Below, piece after piece: positions 1 to 8,832 of a DNA stretch of 13,698 nucleotides. Under the pieces are notes generated by a model that saw only the letters and a list, made by a program, of their open reading frames with translations, was not told the DNA's origin and made no database searches. Position 1 is the stretch's first letter. Every line of letters begins with the position of its first letter. Source of the stretch: Ectocarpus siliculosus (Eukaryota; Sar; Phaeophyceae; Ectocarpales; Ectocarpaceae); the NCBI GenBank assembly GCA_000310025.1, contig FN649731.1:175966-189663 (forward strand). The letters run 5' to 3'. The translations under genes and the position numbers were made by a program.

Positions 1-376
1 TTTTTTCCACAGTTCCCAAAAAAATTTGGGCCAAGAAGGGCCCCCCAGGGGTTCCCGGGGGGTTTTTTTTTTTTTTTTGGTTTTTTTTTTTTCCAAAAAA
101 AAATCCCCTTTTGAAAAATCCAGGGGGGGCGCCCCACCCTTTAAAACCCCCTTTAAAAGGGAATTTGGGGGTAAAACTTTTTTTAAAAACCCTTCCCCCT
201 TGGGAACCAAAGGGGGCCTTTCCTTTCGGGGGAATTTGGGTTTGGGGGAAACATTTTTTTTAAAATTTTGTTTTTTTTCCCCCGGGGGTTTTCCCCCTTC
301 GGTTTTGGGAAACCCCCCCCCGTTGGGGCGGTGGGGTTTTTTCCTTTTTTGGGAAAAGGGGTTTTCCCTTTTTTTT

Positions 377-407
<31 letters not shown>

Positions 408-410
408 GGT
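1..410. other. Low-quality, homopolymer-smeared sequence at the window edge
   Basis: Almost every base sits in a run of two or more identical letters. Examples are T runs near 63-78 and 369-386 and an unbroken G run at 387-409. Sequence of normal complexity begins abruptly after about 410. This is the look of an unclipped bad read end or miscalled trace, not of biological DNA. The open frames here are rich in Phe/Pro/Gly/Lys only because of the homopolymers and should not be annotated. Any exon of the leftward gene in this interval would be unreadable. Confidence 0.85.
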
Positions 411-1015
411 CGGGTCCCAAAGGGACGCGCGCGCATGAAAGGATGGGGGCATTGATCAATGAACAATTTTCATGTGTCAGGGTTTGTTTGACTTGCCTAT
501 TATAGTTAAGTTGTCAGACCTAAATATTTGTCGTACATCTTATCGGGTGGTATCCTGGTCGTTGAGCGAGAGAACGTTCATGACCGCGTGATAAAAAAAA
601 ATCACACGGCGGTTAATGTTGCTGACCCGGCGAAATGCACGAAAATTAAACATGTGCGGGTGAATATCATGGGGCATTATTTTAACACGCCTATTGCGTG
701 TTAACTCATGAACGAACGTAAAAGCACAGCACACGTTACGTCGGCGCGTTTCTGTCACGTCGGTTTTGTGCCGTACGCCTGGCACTAGTGCCGTCTGTCG
801 TGTTGCTGGAACTAAGAGCAGCTGTGCCAGGGGGCTTTTGTGTCCAGACATCATACCCAAAGGTAAAATGCCCAGAAAAAAAAGATGGCATGTTTTTCGT
901 CCTATTTATTATCGTGGCTGACCAAAGAAAAAATACGATAACCGCGCATCCTTTTTGCGTGTGGACGGACGGACGGCAGCATATGCCTGACCAGCCGGGC
1001 GGGACTCATCCTCAC
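411..1015. other. Non-coding stretch, probably intron 6 of the leftward gene
   Basis: This follows the splice donor (GTGAGG, minus strand, starting at 1015) of the last recognisable exon of the leftward gene. I looked on the minus strand for an acceptor followed by a phase-compatible coil-encoding exon (G + TTC/TTT...) and found none. It contains a perfect inverted repeat at 682-704 (arms TTAACACGC/GCGTGTTAA, 5-base loop) and an imperfect one around a run of A near 593-601. No gene is called here. Confidence 0.5.
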
Positions 1016-4000
1016 CTGACACTGCCTCCCTCGTTGTCGATGGCCAGGTAGATGTTGTTGGTGAAGGTCGCGTCGCCATAGAACCTAACGTTATCACCAA
1101 AGAGAGGGAGGGGGGGGGGGACGAGACACAACGCGGCCGAGCAGCATTTTCGATTGGTCGGTGCAATGCCAAACCCCATGAAAAGTGGTAGGTGTTGCCT
1201 GATCCCCCTCCGCACACACACAGCAGAAGAACAAGCCGAACAAGAAGGAGACGCTCGACTACACGAGCAACCGAAACACACAAGGAACGGAGAGTCGAAA
1301 TAATTGTGCGAAAACCGGCCCAACCAAGGACAAGAGAAGCCACCGCTTTACCTCAGCCTTCCGAGGTTGCTGCGGAAGACGTTGGTCCCGATGTCATCGA
1401 ACACCGCGTTGTCGGCGAACCTTGCGATAGACAGACGGCAGTTGGGGTGGAGCGTGCAATCGTCAGAAAGCGCGATGGCAACATACGAGTTATCACGTAT
1501 AGTTCCCCGATATTATGTGCATACATACCTCTAGGAGCATAGTCCTTGGACAACATCAGAGTGTGGGCCCACTCCCCCAAGTCGTCGGCCGCATGTTTCA
1601 TTTCTCCGTAAAATTTCGAACAGAGTGTCACATGCTTAGCGAAAGCGTGCCTACTGGCAGACTCACTCGATGTTGCCCCCGGCTTCGTTGTAGAAGACGC
1701 TACGCATGTTGGCGAGGCCCGTCGCAGCCATCTCCCCGAGGAATTCTACGGAGCCCCCCGACAGGACTTGCACCATGTAGCCGCCGAAGCTGTCCTCTTG
1801 TTCCTGCGGGCACCAAACAGAGAAAAAGCACGGTATTATAGTGGCAAGGGTCAACAAAACAAAGTATTAGTACTTGACAAAGCAGCTTGCATAGCTCTGC
1901 AGCTTGCATAGCTCTGTTCCATGCAAAAAAAAAAACGGGAGTGTCCGTCGCGATTTTCGGTGTCAACTTTCCGATGAGAGAGGAAAAACCGAGGGTAAAT
2001 ATGTTCGTACAACCACCTTCGGCCCGAAAGGTAGATTAGCCGTGGAACTTGAATAGCCTCGGGCGTTCCAAAAGGTGTACCAGGATGTAAATCACAACTT
2101 TCCGGCTTCAAAATCACCCCGAAATCGCCGCGCGATGCAACCAACCGCTGTAAGCTGCCGAAGAGAAAAAAGATTGCCCCGAAATTATTTCAACGGCGCA
2201 CCGCGTGTAATGAAACCACGTGCTGCATCTACAGTAGATGTATTCCCGAGAAGGGATGTGGAGACCATCTCAAACGCGTGACCTGCCAGCATAGTCTACC
2301 AAACGCAGCAGTAAATCGTACTTCTATTACGAATGCCCCTCCCCTCCATGCCCCCCCACACGCCAGACGTGTTCATGATAACTTAGCAAGATTGATTATG
2401 AATTGCTTGTGCATGTAGATATACACACGAAAGGGGAATGGACGGACGCATCTTACATAGCCGAGGTTGGGGCCGAACTCAGTCGTGTCGTAGTCGAAGA
2501 TCAGGCCAGCCTGGTCCATGATGGTAAACTTGAGGTTCGTGAACCTTGGGACCGCAAAAAATATACATGGGACGGACGAGGCGGCGGGGTGAGACGGATC
2601 TGTTTACAGGGCGAAATCCGGTGCCTTGGACACGTACGGTACACATGCCGGATGTACAGCAGTACGTTTTGACAAGCGAGAGATCTCTCCATCTCTGCAT
2701 GTCGTGGAGACAAAGAGGTCATTACTGAATGAAGTATTAAACATGATATCGCCCTGGGTTTCAACAGCCTTCGGCAAGCGGTCAGAGACCCTCCGCCAAA
2801 CCAAAAACAACCCCGCAGGAACACATTCATTCGTTCTTTCTCTCTAGCTGCAACCAACGGTATTGAACACTGACAACCCCGCTGCCGTTTGTTTTTGTTT
2901 TTTCTCGTGGCGGACTCACTCCGGCTTCACGGTCGACGAGGGGAAAGGGATGGCTGAACCCTTCCCCCGATAAGAACTAAGGCAAGCACCGCAGAGGGAA
3001 ACGTGGGGCAATATAATAAAACAAAACAAAAACAAAACAAAAAGTTCCTGTGTGACCTTCCTCTTGTGCGACACCGGCTGATACCTACGTCAGTTGTATA
3101 CGCCGGAAGGCCTGTGAACCGACGGCAGCACAGATGGGACGAACACACGCACACTCACTTGGTGGTGGACGGGCCGGTGAGGGTCAGCGTCCCGCCCTCG
3201 ACGGTGAACTCCTCCAGCTCATTGTCTTCGAGGATGGGGCAGTCGGCGTCTCCGGAGAGCTCGAGGGTGGTATCCCCCGTGAGAGGAGAGGAGAGGGCGG
3301 TCCTCAAATCGTCACAGCTCGCCCTGCATCGGATCATCATCGATTGTATGCATAAATCGCAAATAAACCGGAAACAACAACATGTGAAAACAAACCGAAC
3401 AATTTAGCGGGACGGGGTAGACCACGTCGGGTCCTGGAACAAGGAAGAAGGGGGTCTACGACACACGTCAACGAGGAGGTACATGCAGCGGCATGCATGC
3501 GTGGATGGGTGATCGAATGAATGAACACATGTCAAATGGTAGTGAGTAAAAAGTCGAGTAGACTTCTAAGGGGAACTCGGCCCCTTTCAATTTTCGCAAC
3601 CAGTGTACGGCAATGGTTCAAAATAGAATAATTATGTCATCGGGTCCAAGTCTCAATCGACAGCGTCGGAGATTGATGCTGGTGGGCCGCTGACGGAAGG
3701 CGGTGGTACTGATACTGCTGTACAGCAGTAATTTGGTGGTGCTTTTCAGAAAATATAACACCGTTCGTTCCCATCGCTGTTCAGCGTTGTTTCCAGTGTT
3801 CCAACATCCTCACTCCATCCAACGGACGCAGACGCCGGCCTGCTACAGCAGTACATATTGCACCTACCTACATATCTGTGCATACCCCCTCTCCTATTGG
3901 AGGAAAAAAAGTACGATACCAGACTATCTAACAGAACACGAGATACACAAGAAAGCCCCCAATATCAATCGCAGGCGCTTGGTGCTTGGATAAACCATAA

Positions 4001-4735
4001 ATAAACGTTTGTCTGCTCCATCGCGCTTGTTCTACACAAATTATGCCGGACTAATTATAGATAATCTTGTCACGGACAAACTTTGAGAACTTGCTCTACA
4101 AGTACACTAAAATCTATATGTTGGCCTCAATACAAAAATCAGGAGCGAGAGAGGGCTGCACGAAAAATAAATATGCATGCATATATATGAATGAGTTTTC
4201 ATGGCGCGTTCGGTATTGCTCCATGCCAGATTCTCGCTGACAGGGTTCATCTCACCCCCAGCCGACACATGGAAAGGACAAGCGAGCATCGAAGCCGAAA
4301 CCCCAGGAGCCGCAGAAAGTATTTTCGAACAACAAAATAATAGAGGGCAAATTTCGAGCGCCTCTCATCATGTCATCACTACTCTCTTAAACGGGCTTGT
4401 TGTGTAGATTATTATTGGAGAAGATCCCGTGTTGTAGAATCAAGGAGATCCTTCATTGTTACACACACAATAATACGATCCCGCATGCTGTTTCGTAGAT
4501 ACGCGAGAGCCGGCATCATGTACTGCGGGCCCCGGCTGAGACAGATAAAAAGCACACTCAACCAGCGGCAAGCAACATTCACTCAAGAGAGAGAGAGGAA
4601 CGTTTTTTTTTCCCGACCGACGGTGAGAGCTACGGCCGCCGCTGCCTCTCGTGATGCAACCACGATCGTCATCTCTCACCGAACGCTGGATGTAGCCCAA
4701 AGGCCGAGCGCACTGATGAACAAGAACGACCTCAT
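1016..4735 (-). CDS. Secreted beta-helix-like (Pmp-type repeat) protein, six exons, 3' end missing
   Basis: Exons on the minus strand, 5' to 3': 4735-4680, 3323-3159, 2544-2457, 1803-1667, 1420-1352 and 1084-1016. All five junctions are GT..AG and their phases agree (2,2,0,2,2), giving 194 codons plus two bases. Exon 1 encodes a classic signal peptide (MRSFLFISALGLWATSS). Exon 2 continues ASCDDLRTAL... with a second Cys near residue 48. Residues from about 119 carry the repeated pattern GG-x-[VI]-[ER]-F (119-124, 145-150, degenerate 169-173, 191-195) with F-x-x-N motifs (FRSN, FTNN). By family knowledge this pattern resembles the short repeats of polymorphic-membrane-protein-type right-handed beta-helices, so a secreted or cell-surface role is inferred. 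The substrate or partner is unknown. Exons 5 and 6 are both 69 bases, one coil each. The last exon ends in a good donor (AG|GTGAGG), so further exons lie left of 1016 or off the window; less likely, the in-frame TGA there is the true stop. The divergent neighbour starts at 5471. Confidence 0.75.
1882..1915. repeat. Perfect 17-base tandem duplication in intron 3
   Basis: GCAGCTTGCATAGCTCT is present twice without mismatch at 1882-1898 and 1899-1915. It lies in the intron between the third and fourth exons of the leftward gene. Perfect identity points to a recent slippage or duplication event. No function is implied. Confidence 0.9.
2654..2665. repeat. GTACAGCAGTAC motif copy (intron 2 of leftward gene)
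   Basis: Exact copy of the 12-base motif that recurs across the window; see the entry at 3713-3730. It lies in the intron between exons 2 and 3 of the leftward gene, about 110 bases upstream (in gene orientation) of the exon 3 acceptor. Confidence 0.8.
3713..3730. repeat. 18-base perfect palindrome built from the recurring GTACAGCAGTA motif
   Basis: TACTGCTGTACAGCAGTA equals its own reverse complement. It joins two head-to-head copies of a motif found elsewhere at 2654-2665 and 6448-6459 (GTACAGCAGTAC), 3844-3854 (TACAGCAGTAC), 7217-7226 and 12599-12608 (GTACAGCAGC), 8123-8132 (same 10-mer, opposite strand) and 12751-12760 (GTACAGCAGT). This copy lies in intron 1 of the leftward gene. The role is unknown: it could be a remnant of a small mobile element, a protein-binding site or a lineage-specific genomic word. 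Confidence 0.8.
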
Positions 4736-5470
4736 TGTCTTTCGACCTTCCTTTCTATCGCAGCTGAGTGATGAGTGAGGCAGTCTGTGGCGAAAGCTCC
4801 GAAGGACTGAACCTGGTGGACTGGAGGGAGCGCCGCCAGCAGGTCCGGGCGGCGAAATTGCATGGTTACTTGAGTTACCCCGCCTGTCAAATACCCCATG
4901 AAGATTAAATACCCCGACCTTGCCGCCAAAAATAAAAGGCGGCATTTTGTCTGAGCGGCTGGCGGCTGGCTGTCGACACCCGCCGACAATAAAATGCGAA
5001 GCCAACGTGATGATTGAGCTTAGAAGTCAAGTTTCCACGACCACGAACGACCCACGGCGGGTTGTTTGAAAGTAGATGTGCCAGAGAGCCAGAGAGCATC
5101 ACAAGGTCTGTTCTCATTCTTCAAGAGCAAAAAAAGTCGCTCTGTACGACTGGCGGGATCGAATCACGAGTCCTGGAGAGCTGGACAGCAGTTAGTAACT
5201 CCCACACGCGCCGGTGATCGGGACTTCTCGTTCCCCGTCCTCCACACAGAATCAAGTCCGATCCGATTGATTGCGGCCGCATGGCCGCATCTTGCATCAT
5301 GATCTTCATGATACTGTACCACACCTGCCTGGTGTGTCCCCGATCCCCCTGTTCGCGAACTTAGAACCGTGGAGGCGTTCTATGAGTGGTTCCCCGAAAA
5401 TTGAAAATTGCGCCGCACGCCTCGCAGCTCCTTCGACAACAACAGCACAACTGCAAAGAGCTAAGGGATT
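4736..5470. promoter_or_regulatory. Divergent intergenic region between two start codons
   Basis: The 735 bases between the minus-strand ATG (4735) and the plus-strand ATG (5471) must hold the 5' UTRs and probably both promoters. I see no convincing exon. Visible elements are the inverted repeat at 4921-4944; GGGGTATTTAA, a TATA-like stretch on the minus strand near 4905, with a second GGGGTATTT close by; a small palindromic hairpin at 5296-5312 (ATCATGA-tct-TCATGAT); and a GCGGCCGC-containing stretch near 5273. Transcription start sites cannot be read from sequence alone. Confidence 0.45.
4921..4944. promoter_or_regulatory. GC-arm inverted repeat around an A/T core in the divergent promoter
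   Basis: TGCCGCC and GGCGGCA form perfect 7-base arms around the 10-base core AAAAATAAAA. It lies about 185-210 bases upstream of the leftward start codon and 530-550 upstream of the rightward one. GCCGCC resembles a GCC-box core, and TTTTGGCGGC is E2F-like. A regulatory role is inferred only from symmetry and position. Confidence 0.4.
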
Positions 5471-8400
5471 ATGACCTTGACAAACCCTCCCTGGTCGTTC
5501 CTGCGAGCTCTACTGGCTCTGCTTCCCTGCGCCGCCCTTGGATGCAGCGGAAGAATAGCGAGAAGGGCCACGGAGTCCGTGTTGCTGGCGCCACACAGCA
5601 GCAGCTCTGCTTGGTTGCACCCGGCAACAACTAGCCGACATCAGAGACGAAGGCGGGCGACGCCGCCATGGGGCAGCGGCGGCGGCGGCGGCGGCACGAG
5701 CAGCTGCTGGTGCTCCGTGACTAGTTCTCCTGTTCACTCTGGGAGCGGGGGCGACGGAGGGGGTGCACCTCCGAACCAGGCAAGCAGACGCGAGGAGGGC
5801 AAACAGATTCAGGGCCGGTCAGGTGGTGTGGAAACCGGATCGGCGCATACGCATGTACCTGTTCAACTGCCACCTCTGAAGCCTGAAGCTACCCGTCGTC
5901 TTTTGCCGGGCACCCAGTCCCCAGTACCCAGCTCATGGGGGGTAAAACCCTGCATGTCATGGATGGCTTGAAAGATGACTGGAATTGTGTGCGTAAATAT
6001 GCTTTTCGAAACATGGTGAAAGTCCGTTCAGTTGCAACCTGTAACAGCAGCACCGCAGCTGCAATACGAGTCAGTGCATCACTGCGTCGGTAGCTCGGTG
6101 TGCTTTGTCTCTCTACAAGGTGCTTTGGCTGCTTCCCCACCCGCCTCCGAGGGCGATGGCACGCAGCGGCTTGTATGCCCAGCATCGGGCAGGAGACAGG
6201 TGCTGCTGCGTGTGTTGACCACCAAGACTTTCAGTATTATTTCTGGGGGCCAATCAACCAACAGGCACCGCCAGCACAGCGCAGAGGGGAAAAGAGTGGT
6301 TTGAGTCAAGTCACCAGCTCAGGCAAGGTCCGAGGCTCGTACTCGAGGGAGGTGCCAGGACCCTGAACAGCAGCAGCGGTAGATAGGGGGCCTCCAATCT
6401 GTCGCTCTCGGATGCTTGGGCGTTTCAGCCCATCAGTTCCACCCCGCGTACAGCAGTACACACGTTGTTTTTTTTCGCAAACAAATTTGTGTGACTCCCA
6501 GCACCTTGTTTTTGTTTTCGCTCTTCCCTTTGTTTAGCAGGGAACGGGTGGGAGAGGGGGCAACGGCAATCGCCGGAGGTCTGCGGACGGAGGAATAGGC
6601 AACTTAGACGGTAGCGACAGCGGCTGCAGCGGTGGGAGCCAGAACAACAACAACAACAACAACAATAACAATAACGCCTCTGGTTCGAGCGCCAGCAACA
6701 GCGCCGAAGGAGGGAACGAAGCGAAGAGCGCGTTAGAGCGACAGTTCTCGCAGCCCGCGGCGGCGAGAAGAGAGAGGATAAGCGAGGGCCTGGGCAAGGG
6801 AGTGCCGTCGCCCCGCGAGAGACTCCGACTGCAGCAGGAGAACCTTGACATGAGGTGATAAGCGGGGGGAGTGTACTCACCTACAAGCTCACGCAAAGGC
6901 ATGCCGTACTTGTTAGACCTTAGCACCCCTACAATGCCGGGACGGAGGAGCGATATTCTGCCGGGTTTTCGTCGACCCAGGCTACGTTTCGCAAGGATTA
7001 ACCAGAAGCTGATCATCGTCCTTGCCTGAGGGGGGAGACGGGGTAAAAAATATTATGACGACGTGACAACGCCTTTTTTTTCCGGGGGATGTTGCAACGC
7101 GACACTCAAGAAATAGATACTGCAATAGTCAGCCGCGCATGAGAGCGTATTTCGCAGCTAGCGTGTCGGCACGCAGGAAAGTCACCCCGAAATGGATGGG
7201 CAATTGCATTGTTGCCGTACAGCAGCAAGCCCCACCTGTGTTCATAAATGTACCTTCTCCGTCAAGTTGGCGTTAATTGTGCCCTGCTCCACGGCTGTTT
7301 TTCTCTCTTGCCCAGTGTAATTTTTCGTTGGACCTATCGGAAGTGGCGTGATAGGCGCAGCAGGCGCGAGACTTCGATCGATCTCGAGATTGGGATCCTT
7401 TTAAATACACGGGTGAAAAAGGTCAAAGACTTCAACGCGTCCCCTTCGAGTACTTTGGTTCTATCTCGATTGTGCAGATACTCTTTCTGTGATTGTGTGT
7501 ACATTTTCCTAGGAAGGCAAGCAAGCAATTATCTCCGGTGCGTCCCCCTCACCCCCCGTTTTTTTGTGTCGTTCTTGGCGGCGCTCATTTTCCGTAATCA
7601 CACACGCACGGGCCAAGCATAGGTGGAATATGTCCAGGAAGGCAAACCAGACGGTCTGCTGCAGGCAATGCGCGGGGGAAGGGGTAGTAGAGTGCAGGTT
7701 CTGCGCCGGCACTGGCATGTTCAAGGTGCGGAAGATGGTGTTGCTGGTACTGCTGAGAGTTTTTTTTTGTTTGAGTTATGTAGTAGTTCCCTGTCTGCTA
7801 CACTTCAACTTGCAGCTATTGTCGACTTGGGGGTGTCGCGAAGTGTAATCCGTTAGTCTTTCCCCCCCTCCCTGTGGTTAGAAGCACACGGTTCTTGTAG
7901 CTGCCCAAAACTGCCCCAGCAGGTTCTGCAACAGGTGAAGAGGGACTTCGTGATATCCCACGCCTGTTGACGCTTGAGCCACCGCGACATATTACACATC
8001 GAAAGAGTGAAACTGTCTCGTGCGTGCGTGTAGGCAAGAATTACGTCAGGAAAAACTGGCTACAGATATATGGCTTCCGCCAACAAGAAAGCGCTCGCCC
8101 CCGGCGGAACAGCAGTTGCCGTGCTGCTGTACTGTAGCCGCGCGAATCGAGGGCCGCCACTAGAGCCCGATAGTGTGGCCATGATGACGCTTGCGCTTCG
8201 AACTTCAGAATGATTGGCGTATCGCCGGGTAGAGTTTAAAGCTGGTTGGAAGTACGTGGGCTGTTTCGTGTGGGGGTTTGGTTTTCATTTGTTCCCATTT
8301 GCACACCAGGCCGATGAATTCGGCGGCCGTGGGACCATGTGCCGGCGTTGTTTTCTCTTCAGCATCAGTGTCGGCACGACTCACGCAGCAAGGTGTCGTT

Positions 8401-8481
8401 TACATACCATGCCCCATTCACGCGCCAACCCTTTATCTGTCGTGTCTCTCCCTCTCTCACCACCACCTTCCCCTCCCCCTC

Positions 8482-8531
<50 letters not shown>

Positions 8532-8832
8532 GGCGCTTCCCGTCTCCTCCCTATGTCTGCACACCTGTCTCCCCCTCCCCCCCCCCCCCCTCTCTTTCTT
8601 TTGCTGCGTCGGGGCCAACACGAAACGAAAACACCAGATCGGGAGCGAGCTGATGGTCGACCCCGCCTCCGGAAGACCCCCGCCGTGCCCCGTGTGCAGT
8701 GGCAAGGGGGAGGAGGTGTGTTCCCGCTGCAACGGGATAGGGAGGATCGCCTCCTGGCTCTTCAAGAGCGAGAGGAGAAAGTGGAAGGATGATGACGACG
8801 ACAACTTCTCTTCGGGAGGGGGCCGGCGCTGA
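5471..8832 (+). CDS. J-domain-less DnaJ-type zinc-finger protein (BSD2/PSA2/LQY1-like), five exons
   Basis: Exons 5471-5822, 6120-6199, 6541-6854, 7638-7725 and 8638-8832 (stop TGA 8830-8832) join in phase (1,0,2,0) to 343 codons, i.e. 342 residues. The ATG is the first possible one: an in-frame TAA lies 9 bases upstream. Residues 1-27 look like a signal or transit sequence (hydrophobic FLRALLALLPCAALG) and are followed by a basic, Ser-rich stretch. This resembles bipartite plastid targeting but lacks the usual Phe at the cleavage site, so the destination is uncertain. Residues 120-248 are low complexity with N179-N189. The zinc finger has four CxxCxGxG motifs: C257-G264, C268-G275, C295-G302 and C306-G313. 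An acidic DDDDD (329-333) and Gly/Arg tail follow. No J domain (HPD) is seen. Family members act as chaperones or disulfide-related assembly factors, often in plastids; that role is inferred. Exons 3-5 are firm. The exon 1-2 boundaries (donors GTGGTG and GTGCTG) are weaker. Confidence 0.75.
6448..6459. repeat. GTACAGCAGTAC motif copy (intron 2 of rightward gene)
   Basis: Second exact 12-base copy of the recurring motif described at 3713-3730. It sits in the intron about 80 bases before the exon 3 acceptor of the zinc-finger gene. Confidence 0.8.
6535..6540 (+). other. NAGNAG tandem splice acceptor
   Basis: The pyrimidine-rich intron end runs into TAGCAG directly before exon 3 of the zinc-finger gene. 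Either AG can serve as acceptor. Using the first adds one codon (CAG, Gln) without changing the frame. Confidence 0.5.
6643..6675 (+). repeat. AAC/AAT microsatellite encoding 11 Asn
   Basis: Eleven codons (AAC with two interrupting AAT) encode N179-N189 in exon 3 of the zinc-finger protein, inside a Gly/Ser/Asn-rich linker. The AAT interruptions suggest a somewhat stabilised, older repeat. Length polymorphism is likely. Confidence 0.85.
8486..8528 (+). repeat. (CT)n microsatellite in intron 4
   Basis: A 43-base uninterrupted CT run lies within a longer polypyrimidine block (about 8441-8605) that also holds a long C run near 8577-8590. The block ends about 35 bases before the acceptor of the last exon (8638), so it doubles as an extreme polypyrimidine tract. 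Confidence 0.9.

Noticed and set aside
183-466. Pro/Lys-rich and Phe/Gly-rich frames at the left edge
   Set aside because: Products of the homopolymer-smeared low-quality sequence.
5121-5200. tRNA-like T-arm (GATTCGATC) on the minus strand
   Set aside because: The flanking bases do not pair into a T stem, and no acceptor, D or anticodon arms could be drawn.
5386-5634. Alternative plus-strand frame overlapping exon 1 of the zinc-finger gene
   Set aside because: It lacks a targeting sequence and does not connect in phase to later exons, unlike the frame starting at 5471.
7514-7538. Possible 25-base microexon (TTTTCCTAG acceptor, GTGCGT donor) in intron 3
   Set aside because: It enters in phase but leaves in phase 0, which does not match the exon 4 acceptor at 7638. 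Direct exon 3-4 joining already gives a sensible protein.
8278-8832. Long uninterrupted frame (184 codons) reading through the CT repeat into the zinc-finger exon
   Set aside because: The Leu/Ser-rich part is translation of the CT microsatellite. The acceptor at 8637 and phase agreement with exon 4 show that only 8638-8832 is coding.
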